Position numbers and translations under genes: made by a program
NCBI RefSeq assembly: GCF_000275845.1
Contig: NW_006766886.1
Coordinates: forward strand, 1,107,245 to 1,171,244
Origin: Dichomitus squalens LYAD-421 SS1
Lineage: Eukaryota > Basidiomycota > Agaricomycetes > Polyporales > Polyporaceae
Length of the DNA stretch: 64,000 bases
Direction of reading: 5' to 3'
Shown here: in pieces, positions 34,902 through 48,819 of the stretch
How the letters are laid out: every line of letters begins with the position of its first letter
Position numbering within the stretch: position 1 is the stretch's first letter
Notes under the pieces: generated by a model
Told to the model about the DNA's origin: nothing
Databases searched by the model: none
Seen by the model: the letters and a program-made list of their open reading frames with translations, nothing else

Positions 34902-36178
34902 ATGTCAACGTCCAAGACGCCCATCTTTCTGACTGGCGCTACAGGTACGAAGGCGGCGCTGACGTCAGCTTCCCTTGCAGCTCCTGACCTCCATCCGCAG
35001 GCTACATTGGAGGCGCCGTTCTAGCCCGTCTCCTCAGCCATCCAAGCGCCAACACTTTTGAGATTACTACCATCGTGCGCAGTGCAGAGAAGGCCAAGAT
35101 ACTCAAGGAAAAATTCGGCGTCAACGCCATAGTTGGGACCCACGCTGAGCACGACAAGATCGAGAGCCTTGCCGAGAACAGCCATGTTGTATTTCATCTT
35201 GTACGTGTTCAGGTCTGGAGGGATCAAGCGCGTCGTTGACTGACTATGGTGCTACTAGGCCGATGCAGGGGATGAAGCACTCCTCCATGCCATCTTGAAC
35301 GGTCTCAAGAAGAGGCACAGCAAGATTGGCGACTTGCCTATCCTCATTCACACTGTACGTTCAGTGCACGCTCTGCCGACTGAATGTTGCGTTTCTGATC
35401 GACTTGCTTCTTAGTCCGGAACTGGTGTTCTCATCGATGACGCACGCGGCGAGTATGCCACGGACACCATCCACAGCGACATCAACATCGAACAACTTAA
35501 GTCCATCTCTCCGACGTCCTTCCATCGCGACGTCGACTTGGCGGTAGTAGATGCCGACGAGAAGGGCTTCGCGCGTACCCACATCGTTCTGCCCTCGACG
35601 ATTTATGGCATCGCTGCCCACCCGCTGGCCAAGGCTGGCGTCTCCAACCCGCACTCGCTGCAGATACCGGCCATCACCCGTGCCTCTCTCGACCGCAAGC
35701 GTGCTGGAGTTGTCGGCAAGGGCTTGGCTTGGTGGCCTAATGTGCACATTGACGACAGTAAGCTCCGTACACTCAAATCTGTCTACGTCACATTGGCTGA
35801 CCCATTCTTCGACTCGTAGTTGCAGAGCTCTACATAGTGCTCTTCGACAGCAGCATCAGCAGCCCAGATATGACAGGCCACGGCTGGGAGGGCTGGTACT
35901 ACGGCGAGAACGGCGAGCACCACTGGATCGACATTTCCAGGGCCGTCGGTAAGGCCTTGGTGGAGCTCGGGATCACAGACAACGCGGAACCGACGTCGTT
36001 CGCCGTCGAGGAGTTGCCGAAGTACTTTGGGAGCGAGGGATTCGGATGGAGCTTTGGCTCGAACTGCCGTTGCCGTGCCGACCGTGGGCGGGCGCTGGGC
36101 TGGAAGCCGAAGTACACTACCCAGGATTTGCTTGCGAGTATCAAGCCTGAGGTTGAAGCGTTTGCGAAGAAGCAGTAG
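34902..36178 (+). CDS. NAD(P)-binding epimerase/dehydratase-like protein (extended SDR type)
   Basis: CDS join(34902..34944,35001..35200,35259..35354,35415..35757,35820..36178), 346 aa. The N-terminus has the extended-SDR dinucleotide loop IFLTGATGYIGG (TGxxGxxG), followed by a loop with VVFHLADAG (the usual hxxxA after strand 4), LIHTSGTGVL and a HIVLPSTIYG block like the PxxxYG region of NAD-dependent epimerases. No clear YxxxK catalytic pair is visible in the expected place, so it may be a non-catalytic or atypical member. Similar fungal proteins are annotated only as NAD(P)-binding. All five exon junctions keep the frame with standard signals. Intron 1 splits the Gly-rich loop. Confidence 0.9.
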
Positions 36179-37268
36179 GCTCAGAGGCGTTATGCTTGTC
36201 AGGTGTAACTCCAAACCAGAGGCTTGAGGGATACATCTATCAATGTAAGATGTAGCTCCTATGAAGCAATTCTCCTACTCCTTACCGTGCGTCATGAGCT
36301 TCCTTAACGCGAATCTCGGCCCTGCGTGGTACGTTTGGGAACTATCGATATCGTGCCTGTGTCGATGCCGCTCAAGCAATCTGCCGCTGTTTCGATTTTG
36401 AACAGTAATCGAGAAGTCGACGTTGGAGCTGCTCTTCAGCGACGCCGATAGCACAAGCTCAAACTGCCAGTGCCCTGAGACATTGGACAACGCGGCAAAG
36501 ATGCATTGTGAGTTCGCTCAGAGATTCGGAGCGCAGGAAGCTGAGACGGTCACTGGTACCAAAGGCTTCGAAATAATCGTCAGTACACAGGTCATGAACA
36601 TCAATGGAAGTAGCTTCTTACGCTCGACACGGACCGGACCGAATGTTGGTCGGGTTTAAGTCTCGCCACCGGCCCGCACATCGCACAGCACGTCCGGCGC
36701 TAAGCACAACAACAACGTTGACCGCCACCACCACCGGCCGGAGTTGAATCTTGCAAACTGTGACGACATCTTCCCAGCTGAGTATGAGCTTCCACGCTCG
36801 ACATCCGCAGTGCCTTTGGAGCCCTGATTGTGGATAAATGGATTCTGATCGGATGGATTTCCTCAGGTCACGACTTGATCAAATGGAGTGGCGTTCACCA
36901 CTCGCACGCGCGATGATCGACGGCAGCAACGCCATCGAGAGCGACCTCAATGCTCCCAGAGTCAGACATATGTATCTGGGAAACATGCAGAAAAGTCGTC
37001 CGCGCGTTGAAGAGCAAGGGCACATGCTTCACGACTCGCGACTGGAGCGAAACAGAACAAAGTTCCCTATGTCAATGACTAGGCACCGCTCGTTGCGACG
37101 AACGACCTATCCAAGCTATCGTTGTCCATTCTATTAATAGCGGCTAGACGTCACGCATCCCTTTCCTCTATATAAACTGCCCTGCTACATCCATCGATTC
37201 CCCAGTCCCTGCACTCACCCCGCATCGTATCTTCTACCTCTCACACAACCACTACTACTCTCAACACA
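36179..37268. other. Intergenic region and promoter of the first CipC-like gene
   Basis: 1.1 kb with short frames only (78 codons at 36423-36659, 99 codons at 36838-37137, neither recognised). The last 130 bp hold a TATA box and a CT-rich leader. Confidence 0.5.
37169..37176 (+). promoter_or_regulatory. TATA box of the first CipC-like gene
   Basis: TATATAAA 93 bp before the ATG at 37269, followed by a long CT/CA-rich leader. A consensus TATA box fits a strongly or stress-induced gene. The second copy lacks an equally good match. Confidence 0.6.
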
Positions 37269-37764
37269 ATGGGTTGGTTCGATAGCTCCTCTGACCAGGC
37301 TGCCGCCTACGACCAGGTTAGCCTACTCCTTATCTCGCCTCCTTGACCTGGAGTTAACCTCGTCCGACGATTCAGGTCGTCAACGCCCCTCACAAGGCTG
37401 AGCTCTCCCACGAGCTCCTCGCTGCCGCTGCTTCCTACGAGGTCCGTCGTAGATCCGCCGAATCGGCCACATCGTGCTCATCGCTCCCTTTCTGTCCAGG
37501 CCTCTAAGGCATACGAGAACCACATCGCTGAGAACGGCCAGCCCGACAGCCACGCGAAGGCGAAGGAGATCGCCGCCTCCCTTGCCGGCGCCTTCATCGA
37601 TCGCATCGTCGAGACCAAGGGCGTACGTCGCGATCCTCTTCGACTCTACGAGGCAAATGTGGTTAATTCCGCTCACCCTACAGCTCGATTTCATCGACAA
37701 GGAGCGCGCCAAGCGCCAGTCCACGCAGCAGATCGACGAGGTCGTCACCGTCGACAACTACTGA
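37269..37764 (+). CDS. cipC: CipC-like (DUF3759) small stress-associated protein, copy 1
   Basis: CDS join(37269..37316,37376..37441,37500..37622,37684..37764), 105 aa. The protein opens MGWFDSSSDQAAAYDQ and continues VVNAPHKAELSHELLAAAASYE, AYENHIAENGQPDSHAKAKE and FIDRIVETKGLDFIDKERAK, the pattern of the CipC/DUF3759 family. Members are small, Ala/Lys/Glu-rich helical proteins, named after a concanamycin-induced Aspergillus protein and often abundant under stress or in hyphae; the molecular role is unknown. Four exons with phase-0 introns separate the motif blocks, exactly as in copy 2. Confidence 0.9.
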
Positions 37765-38351
37765 GTGCAGCATAGTCGAAGCAGATATGTGTATGTAAAG
37801 TAGCGACTCGATTGAGCATTGTATACCAGTTACCTGTCGACTCCCCCAAACACTCTAGAGGGGAAATGTCAGCAACGTGCAAGCCGAACAGAGGGACCAT
37901 CATGCTTGCATGCTCAGAGAGGACTGCATTCGTCGTTGAGGCCCAAGGGGTGGGTTTCCTGCCAAAGGAGGGGAACCTCAGGCTGCGGCTTCCACGATGC
38001 ATGCTCTTCGACGTGATGAGGGCTGTTTGGGACCCTCCCAGTCAGAAGGATGCACTTCCAGAACTGAAGATGCTTCTTCCTGTATCGCCTGCGATCGATA
38101 AGCCGGTGCTTTCACTATCCGTAAGGAAACGCCGACGCTCTAGATGATCTTGGTACGCGTTCGGCAACTCTGCTCATTTTTACATTCTATCACGAGAGCG
38201 TCGTCACGTTAGTACTGCCCACTCGAATAACGCTATTAATAGCAGCATCGCCGCGCCGAGCCCGATCGTTGACGTCCGAGTCTACTTAAGCTGCACAGCT
38301 CGCATCCGCACTCAAGCCACATCCACCTCCTATACTACCACTCACGACACA
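37765..38351. other. Spacer between the two CipC-like genes
   Basis: 587 bp, with no supported gene. The two genes read in the same direction, so this carries the 3' end of copy 1 and the promoter of copy 2. A CTACTTAAG string near 38281-38289 is the closest thing to a TATA-like site. Confidence 0.5.
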
Positions 38352-38854
38352 ATGGGTTTCTTCCACCACGAGTCCGACGAAGCCCAGGCATACGACCAGG
38401 TAGGCTCTTGGCAACCCATCTCTTACCATCGCCACAAATCTGACCTTCATGAACTATTGAGGTCGTCAATGCCCCCCACAAAGCCGAGCTCTCCCATGAA
38501 CTGATTGCCGCAGCCGCGTCCTACGAGGTCCGTCTTCTCCTCGGCCATCTATCAGCATCGGACTCATGTCTCCACATCCCAGGCTGCCAAGGCGTACGAG
38601 AAGCACGTCGCTGCGAGCGGCCAGCCCCCCAGCCACGCCAAGGCGAAGGAGCTTCTCGCGGGCTTTGCTGGCGCTTTCATCGACCGCATAGTCGAGACCA
38701 AGGGCGTACGTCAGGGACCCTTGCACCTGCATATGCGTTGGTGCTCATTCAGCGTCTCCCGCAGCTTGACTACGTCGACAAGCAGAAGGCCAAGCACCAC
38801 TCTCAGCAGAAGGTCGACGAGGTGGTCACCGTCGATAACTACAACAACTACTGA
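38352..38854 (+). CDS. cipC: CipC-like (DUF3759) small stress-associated protein, copy 2
   Basis: CDS join(38352..38399,38462..38527,38583..38705,38765..38854), 108 aa. It aligns over its whole length with copy 1; exons 1-3 have identical sizes (48, 66 and 123 nt) and the same phases, and exon 4 is 9 nt longer (an extra NNY-like tail, DNYNNY). Differences include HHE for DSS at the start and GFAGAF for SLAGAF. The introns have diverged freely, so the duplication is not recent. The acceptor of intron 1 is GAG, less usual than CAG or TAG. Confidence 0.9.
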
Positions 38855-39391
38855 GTGGAGGCAGATGGAGATAGAAGGATTGCATGTAGAATAGTTACCT
38901 GATCTGGGCGTTGTAACACTCGCAATTCATGGAAGCCTGATCAACATGGAGGGAGGCAGTGGGAAACATCACCGGTGTAGGGTTCCCTCCGAAGCGCAGG
39001 CCATTTCGTAAGCTCGGAGGATCCTCCGACTAAGCCAATCTCACGTCTAGCAAATGGCGGCGTGGTGACTGTGAGGACGCCAACGCGATTCGTCCCGATG
39101 GTAGCGGTATAATGATGACAAAAACTCACGACGCACAAGTAGAAGCACACATAACGTAGCGCTAGCGTACAGACTGCGTACTATCATAGAATCCCAGCCG
39201 ACATCGCTCCCGGAGATTGCCCTTCAACTCGAAGCGTGGGACGCGAAGGAAGCCTTGAGCGAGAATGCCACATAACGCTCTGCTAATACTCACCCTAGGT
39301 GGTCTCGGTCTCGCTATCATCCAGTGGGAAGTAGAGTGGTAGAAGAGACCTTAAGAATCTGGGTCACAAGCAGATCAAGAGAAGTTCTGCA
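38855..39391. other. Spacer between CipC copy 2 and the macrodomain gene
   Basis: 537 bp between the stop of copy 2 (plus) and the stop of the macrodomain gene (minus), that is, a convergent 3' spacer. No feature recognised. Confidence 0.5.
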
Positions 39392-40528
39392 TCAAACGCA
39401 CTCGTATACTGCCTTGTCGGCATCGCTCCAAACAACGAAGATGGTTCGCTCAAGCTGAAGTAGCCCAGACGGCGGGCACATGAGCTTCTGCCCGTACAAC
39501 ATGAGGATCTTCTGAACAACGCACCTTGTCACCGTCGTTGGTATCCAAGAACTCCCTAACAACGTTGAGAGCGATATGTGTAGCGGCTTCAATGGGATAT
39601 CCATATATACCCGTGGAAATGGAAGGGAAGGCCTATACATGAAGACCGTTAAGGTTCAGAGCCTATTTCACGCGCGGGGCGTGGTAGCACAGGACGAACA
39701 ATGTGCTTCAGTGAGTTCGCAACGGCGAGTTGGAGGCTTCTCTTGTAGCATGACGCTAGTTGCTGGGCCTTCTCTTCGGCCTTGGCAGACGAGTATATCG
39801 GCCCAACAGTATGAATGACATGGCGACTGGAAATGCGGCATCGGACGTCAATAGAGCAGAGAGGTGATTCAAATGAGGTGGCGCGCACGATGGTAGGTTG
39901 TAGCCCTTAGTGATCTTTGCATCACCAGTATCGCAGCCGTTGAGTTTACGACCTAGTCCATCTATTGTGATGACCCGTCCGAGATCGGACGATCTTTACT
40001 CACATTCTTCGAGCAGTGACGGCCCGGCAGCTGCATGAATTGCACCGTCGACTGTTCAATACAAGGATAGATGAATTGACACGCAGATATGAGAAACACT
40101 AGACAATGTCGCGACGCACCGCCGCCACCCCCTGTATAACAGTAACCCGAAGCTCATGTACCCGAAAAAGCAGGAGACAATGACAGGACTCACCAAGGAG
40201 GCCCCTGTTGGCGGCGTTAATGATGCAATCTACATCTAATCTGGTGATATCTCCCTGGCTTTGGGGGGAGGATGCACGCCCGTCAATTGAATGTCATGTG
40301 CGAAACACATGCACGAGTGTGACAGATTTGGGACAACGCCGTTGTTGGGCAGGTTTATGAGGCCGTCACATACTGATCCATGATACCCGCCACTCACTAC
40401 AGCGAGACTCTATAGAGCAGCGCCGACTTGGGTGGATATCGCACTCTGGGCGTGACTGCGCTGCCCTTGAGGACGCCTGATTTATACAGCTCCCTAATGG
40501 TCGGGATTGTGGAAAGAGCGACGTGCAT
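39392..40528 (-). CDS. MacroD-type macrodomain protein (ADP-ribosyl hydrolase)
   Basis: CDS complement(join(39392..39454,39525..39632,39700..39826,39889..39952,40004..40051,40120..40131,40194..40258,40398..40528)), 205 aa. A single macrodomain with little else: GDITRLDVDCIINAANRGLL (46-65), the substrate loop GGGGVDGAIH (66-75), then GYNLPSRHVIHTVGPIYSS, and the phosphate-binding FPSISTGIYGYP. The N-A-A-N and GGGGVDG features match MacroD-type enzymes, which remove mono-ADP-ribose from acidic residues and deacetylate O-acetyl-ADP-ribose; the Asp of GVDG is the expected catalytic acid. Eight exons in 1.1 kb, one of only 12 nt that encodes the glycines of the loop. The exon 2 acceptor (AAG, 40259) is weak but is the only one that gives LYQGDIT. 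Divergent from the YANK kinase gene. Confidence 0.92.
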
Positions 40529-40788
40529 GGCGGATGATAGAATTAATGAATCTGGTCAGGGTCGGCTGTGTTGGGGCTAAGCGAGGGAAGACAAGATGGA
40601 TTGAGCAGGAGTTCGTGCGAGCCGTCGGCCGGTGCTGCCGAATGAGGAAGGCGGGGCACCGCCGCCGGCAGCGTATCCGACTCGGCGCCTATAGCCTTGT
40701 GTGGGCCGGGGTGAGTGTATTTGGTCTCTCTTGTACTTCCTCTCTAATAACCCCTCCTCTCTTCCGTCTCCTCCAGTATCGCTGTCTG
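40529..40788. promoter_or_regulatory. Divergent promoter region macrodomain gene / YANK kinase
   Basis: 260 bp between opposite-facing start codons. The kinase side ends in a strongly pyrimidine-rich tract (about 40735-40775), a typical fungal leader. An intron in the 5' UTR of the kinase is possible, since CAG sites lie near the ATG. Confidence 0.4.
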
Positions 40789-43022
<2,234 letters not shown>

Positions 43023-44473
43023 CGCGCTCTTACCGTTGCTGCCCTATGATTATTTTCCCTTTCGTTCGTCTGGACTCTGCTGGGTCTGGATATGTACCCC
43101 CACCTGGCTTCGGTCATCATGATTTGCATTGTGGACCCTGGCACACTGACCTTCCCTCATGTCCATCTCACCATCTCATCCTCATACGATCACCCGTTCA
43201 CTCGGCATTGCAAGCATTATCCCTACTTATCGCTAATATTGTACCACGATCTCCATTCAATTTCCCACCCCCATCCCTCTTCTCGCCTTCACACGCCGCT
43301 AACATCCTCGCTGTGCTTGGTGATATCGGACTCGCTGGTTCTGCTCCTGGATCTCTTATTGCTCCTTCGTCTGTCCATATTCAGTCGCATTCCCCCTTCG
43401 CCACCATTTCACTGCTCTTTGTTCTCCGAGTCGTATACCTATGCGCGCCGCACGGTTTTTACTCTAATTACTACCATATATTGTCCCCATCATTGCATGT
43501 TGTACTCGTACCACGTACCACGTACCCTACCTGCATGGTTCTCGGTCTTCTCTGCCAGCAGCCAACTCCACCGTGTATGTAGCCAGCACGAGGCCCGTCC
43601 AGTACACTTTTGGCGTGCCTTCTACTAGCTCAGGTACTTGAGACCCACCCCGCCTCGTGCCTACGTTAGCAGTCAGATGCCAGATGCCAGCAGGTGGAAG
43701 CCAGAGCGGCGCTGGTGGCGCCCTGTGCCACTACTGGTTTCCTTCTTAGGATCGAGCGCTTGTGGCGATGTTCCGGAAAACAAACGTCTCTCTCCTCCGG
43801 AACCAGTATCAATGGAAGCAGACACACTGCGACGGAGGACGGGCCACGAGTCGACTAGATGTAAAAGCGGTCCGCGCTGGGTGGGAACATCGAATGCGAA
43901 TAACAACGCTTGCTATATCGGGCAGATGGAGGAGTACAAGTGTCTTGCCTAAATCGGATCGTGGAGAGCGGAGGAGATAGAACGCGCGCGGAGAAGGGAT
44001 GATAACGTTCGCTGGACAAGGCGTGCCGTCGAAGCCCGAAGTCGAGAATTCTGAGAGCGATGCCAGGTACAAGGAGCCGGAGCCTGAGGCAGGCCTGCAA
44101 ATCCAGATGGTGGAGGGGCCGCCAAGTAAAGTGGCTGAACTTTCGTCCCACAACGTGGAGGGGGAATGCATCGAGGTGATTAGGTTGTCGGCAGATCATT
44201 CAAGAGTAAGCAGTAGCGAGATCAATTGGCACCCGCTACATGGTCGGAAGTTTGGGTCAGGGTGTCAAACATTCGAGGTCGAAATTTGCCAGACAGAGCA
44301 CCGAACCTCCGCTCCATCTACGTGAGATAGAGCACATTGGATTCTACTAAATAACCACCTCATGTGGAGGAATACGTCCAAGATACTGGACAGGAAACGT
44401 TCTGAACACTGGTCATCGCTCAGCACTAGCTTACTACTGGTTAGGTTGACGGACAAAGATATGTCAACTTGTT
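43023..44473. other. Intergenic region without a supported gene
   Basis: 1.45 kb. Frames of 180 codons at 43019-43628 run straight on from the kinase stop region and are Leu/Ser/His-rich from CT-rich DNA, not convincing proteins. A 108-codon frame at 43999-44325 (+) has no recognised motif. Confidence 0.45.
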
Positions 44474-45230
44474 GTGCCGGCCGCATGTCGTGAACCCGAT
44501 CCACCTTGCCAAACTGTTCGGCGAGGGATAGTCGACGCTGTACCCAATAGTACCTATAGCTCTGCCGAACTGGGGAATCTCCTGGTTCGCAAAGCCATCC
44601 TGTCCACCCACGAGTTGAGGACTCTGAAAATATACGACGCACCTGCTGACACTGCGCAGTCTAGTCTCCGGTTCGCCGCATTGCGTCCTGGACATATACT
44701 TCTGCGAGCTAATATACGAAGGAGCTGGATCTCGTGCGTTCGTATGTCCACTCTTCATGCCACCAGGAGCTGACACAGATCAGCGCGTAGGATATCTCAC
44801 CTTTTGCGAAGTCACGATCCCGCACCAGCCGCAAGTTGCGATCTTCGTGTTCGTCCTCACCCTGGCGCCGACCAACGTCCGAACTCTCAACATGTGATTC
44901 GATGAGCACTAAGCAGACAGGGTGCCCAGTCGCCTACATTGCCCGATATAACGCTCCGGCCTGCCTGCCGAAGATTGACAGTCCGTGGTTCCGAGGGGGA
45001 CTTCCCACCATTCGATACTGTTACGATTGAGATTGACACAGAAGACCCGAACGCCGAGCTCACCGCGAGGTAGAGAAGACCGCCACTACCTGAGATGTCG
45101 CAGGGATTGCTCCGCATAGTTGTGAGTTGGCAACCGTCAGCTTCTCCGTTCGACTTACGGTTTGACCGCGGCTTAGCTCCCTACGGCATGTAGTCACGGA
45201 AAGCAGTACATCGCGCCTCGCGACATTCCA
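44474..45230 (+). pseudogene. Unrecognised coding remnant or badly resolved multi-exon gene
   Basis: Several plus-strand pieces read like protein but lie in different frames: AELGNLLVRKAILSTHELRTL (44568-44630), CELIYEGAGSRAFVCPLFMP followed by GYLTFCEVTIPHQPQVAIFVFVL (44704-44850), and EGDFPPFDTVTIEIDTEDPN then AELTAR (44993-45070). Plausible splice sites (for example CAG at 44978) connect some of them, but in-frame stops (TGA after 44895, TAG after 45100) block a complete model. I do not recognise the family. It is either a gene whose introns I could not place or a decaying copy. Confidence 0.3.
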
Positions 45231-45359
45231 AATTGAGAAAGCGGCTTACTGTCGACGTCACTTTCGAAGCGCAAGCTAGGGGAGGCTAGAACTTCAGATG
45301 GAAATTATGCCCGATAGATACCAAGCGATGCGTAATGGTGATGTCCATGTCGTGCAGAG

Positions 45360-48300
45360 TTACAATGAATCATGTCGAATCGTTGAATGGTGTCCAGTGT
45401 CGTTCCGCATACCCCTCGTCAGCATCAACAACAAATTCTCGATCCTCGCCTGTCGGTCCTGCAAAATCACGCAGTCCCCAGTGAGAAAATAAGCCACACA
45501 AAGCCTGAGAGCGGAACGAACGCACCTGCAACTCTTTCATCTCCTCTTTGAGCTTGTTCACCGGCATCCGCTTGATGTCCTCGACCAACGCCTCCATCTT
45601 CTTCACGCCTGCCTCCACCCCAGCCGTCGACACTACCCGCTCTCTCCTCGAGCTGAACAGCGCCCCAAGCGGGCTCCGCGGCCCAAGCGTCGGTACCTCG
45701 CTCGTGCTCGGGGGATTGATCGACGGCAGTCGGCTGTTCCGAGGGCGGGGGGACAACGAAGGGGACCCAGGGTCAACCGCGCTCCGCGTCCGAGTCCGCT
45801 GCGAATGACGTGGGGAGAGCGAGAGGCTCGTCGTGCGGCGAATCTGCTCTGGCGGGGTTAGTGTGCCCGGACGGGAGCGCGACGGGGCGAACGGAGACAG
45901 GTTCCTATTGCGTAGCCGGAGCGACTCGTGCGACTTCGACGCACGCATGGTGGTGTCAGTGTCTGCAGGCGCGGACAGCGGGAAGTCGTGCAACTGATCG
46001 AAATCGTCTTCGTCGTCTTCATCGGGGAATAGATTCTCCTCTTCGCCGTGCAGGTCGACGTCAAAGATGGCCTCGTGGACGTCCATGGAAGAGGAGCCAA
46101 GAAAGTCGAGGATGGGCATGTGCTTGACGCTGCGGCTGAGGCTCGCGTAGAGATGGTGCGCACGCTCGGAGCCGACTTCGCGCCACTTTTGCCCGCGGGC
46201 GAGGTAGCGTTCGTAGATGGCGATTACGATGAGCTGCGGGAACGACTGCAAACACGAGGTATCAACAACTTCGGCAGAAAGGCTGACGATCTAAGGCGAG
46301 TCGACTCACTGTCAGCTTTATAAGGAAGACGTTGGCCGAGTGCAGCGCCCGTGGCGAGAGGACGAAGCTGAGGGGCCAAAGTACCACGAAGGCCAGCATG
46401 TTGAAGGGTGGCTGGTAGCTAAACAGCGCGTCCTTGACTCTGAGACAGGAGTGTCAACGTCGAGAGCGCGACGAGAGGCAGGACGTGATTCCTCACCCTT
46501 CGATCGTGGAAATGGCGTATTGGAAGAGGTACTCTTGCTTAGCATTCTACGCTCATGGATCAGAGATCATTTCTACATGAGCATCGGTGTAACTTACTGC
46601 GTCGATCCTCGCAAACGTATTGGACAGGATGGAGATGAGAACTAGGCGGTGTCAGAGCATCGAGTGACGATGATTTGTCTGGTACTTACTGGTCAACAGG
46701 AGCGTGTTCGACAATGCGGCGAACATGGTCATGAGTACAGGCCCAAAGAGCGGATGGAAACTCTCAGCCTGCGCGAAACTGAGGTACGTGTTCCCAAACC
46801 AGATCTGCACCATTAGCCACGCGATGCTCTTCAGGGTCCACCTGCCGGAATCCGCGGCTGTGGCAACGGAAGAAGGGGTGGCATACCCAGTCAGCTTGTG
46901 TCGGTGGGCCGCAGAGGAAGAGAAACGCACACAGGTTGTGTAGGGTGAACAGCAGGCCAGAGAAGCAGATCGCGGCGATGCCAATGAAGAAGAGGAACTC
47001 AGACATCATGGAGCGCAAAGCCCTAGCCGTGCCGTTAGCGAAAATTAGGTGAGTAGGGGTATGAGACGCACAAAACCACGACGTTGTTCGAGACTGCGAA
47101 GAATGCTAGTCTGCATAAAGTCAGTCAGTACAACGTCGACCTCCGATACGGGCGGCAAACGCACCTTGGGAATAATATGCAAGCTCCGCAGGCGAGGACG
47201 TCGAACGAAAAGTCGGAAGCAGCCGCTATATGCCAGAATATATGAGTGTTGATGTTATCAAGGGAATATACTATTACTTACTGTCACCGTCATGTAATCC
47301 CTTGATCCTGTACCCGAGGTAGATGAGGAATATGACAATGAACGACGTGTCAAATACGTTCCAAAGCTGTGGTGTTTTAGTGGGGAGTGCAGAGTTGTGC
47401 ACGCACAGCTCACATTCGCAATGTAAACTGCACAACAGTGAGAACCGTGCAGAATGATTCATGGGCGACCGGGGACTTACTGGTCCATCCGTGTTCCTTC
47501 GAAGCGGTATACTCTTCTAACGCGAAAGCGGCGGCGAAAACTATGAACAGTTTCTCAAATCCATTCATCGCATCCAGATCCTTGGCTATCGGAGCGGTCA
47601 ATGCTGCACTCGATTCCTAACGTGATGACGTCACTCACTCGACAGGCATAGCAAGAAGGTTGTCAAGAGCAGGGCAAAGTTGAGGAACTCGAGAATCGCC
47701 CCATAGCGGGGAACGCGCAAACGGTAGTGGTCCAGAAACGGCGCCTTCCGTACATCGTACACCTCAATGCTGCGTGGCTTGTAGTTGTCAGCGAGCACGG
47801 AACGCTTGGACGTCATCGTGAAGACCATGCGCCCCGAGTAGATGTCGTTCACAACCGTCTGAACCAATGGTGATGCCAAGAACGCCTTCGATTCGGAAGC
47901 GATGGCCATCTATTATACAGCCGGAAATGTACGTTAGATTACCTGTGTATACACCTGACTGGCACGCACTTCGAGGGCACACTGTGGGTCGTAGGAGCCA
48001 TCTTCTCCCACCATATTCCTGACGTCCTGTATGACAGCTTCTGGAGCTCCAGCAAGTGGGTTCCAGCTTGCGGTGAGGACGGTTGCGACGCGAAGCGGGC
48101 TGGATGCGAAGGTGCCGAGTAGCTTCATGGCTAGGATCTCACAGAGGGCGGCGCGGGAGAGGAGCACGCCGGAGAAGGCAAGATTGTCCTCTGCTTCAGA
48201 TAGGAAATGCGAGCGTACGACGAAGCAGGCGTACACGACGGCCATGTTGTCGAGCTTTGCATATTTGAAGACTAGGGGGCGGACGATTGCGAAGTTGATG

Positions 48301-48637
48301 TCCGACGCCGTCAATTGACTGGAGGGCTGATGTTAAAGTCCACAGTCCGAATGTCAAGCGGGAAGACACGTACTCCCATGTCAAAGCAGTATCTATATAT
48401 ATTTGGTATTTGTCAACAACCTGGGTTCCTGATTCGGGCTATGACCGCACGTACCGACATCTCTCTGTCGAACACCTCGCAATTTGACATCAAGCACAAT
48501 TCCTGAACATCACGACTTACAGCGACATCCTTCTTCAGACTTGGTATGAGAGGGAAGACCTTGACATTAGCGAGGTTCTCCGAGGTCGGTTGAAGTAGGC
48601 GGCGCGACTGCTCTTCGTCCACCGCATCCATTGGCAT
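45360..48637 (-). CDS. YVC1: TRP-like vacuolar cation channel (YVC1 family)
   Basis: 17 exons, 790 aa: complement(join(45360..45458,45526..46245,46310..46439,46497..46546,46598..46641,46690..46857,46931..47022,47072..47110,47165..47225,47282..47366,47414..47427,47481..47585,47639..47909,47970..48318,48374..48392,48455..48464,48521..48637)). The family releases Ca2+ from the vacuole on osmotic or mechanical stimulus. The cytosolic N-terminal part (TASDINFAIVRPLVFKY, LSRAALCEILAMKLL) is helical; KAPFLDHYRLRVPRYG leads into the membrane part with about six to eight hydrophobic helices and the pore-side block LMVQIWFGNTYLSFAQAESF, then FARIDANAKQEYLFQYAIST. The C-terminal 270 residues are cytosolic, with an acidic stretch (PDEDDEDDFD) and Ser/Arg/Pro-rich disorder. 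Exons of 10, 14 and 19 nt are needed to align with other fungal members; exact edges at 46931 are a choice between two GT sites. Confidence 0.92.
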
Positions 48638-48723
48638 AACAAGCCCAGGTTCCGAACCTCGTCAGGTCAAAGCGGGGTCGTCGCCGCAAGCAAGGCCGAG
48701 ATGACCCAGTGATATGCTGGAAG

Positions 48724-48819
48724 CTTACAGCGCCTTGCATAAGTCCGTGAACGCGCTGATTTTTTTCTCTCCGGCGTCTACGCTAGGCGACCTGCCTAAG
48801 TAAGCCACATTACGGTCAC
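48724..48819 (+). repeat. Left terminal inverted repeat
   Basis: 96 bp, matching the reverse complement of 50592-50686 with about nine differences, one of them a T-run length (7 versus 6). Confidence 0.85.
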
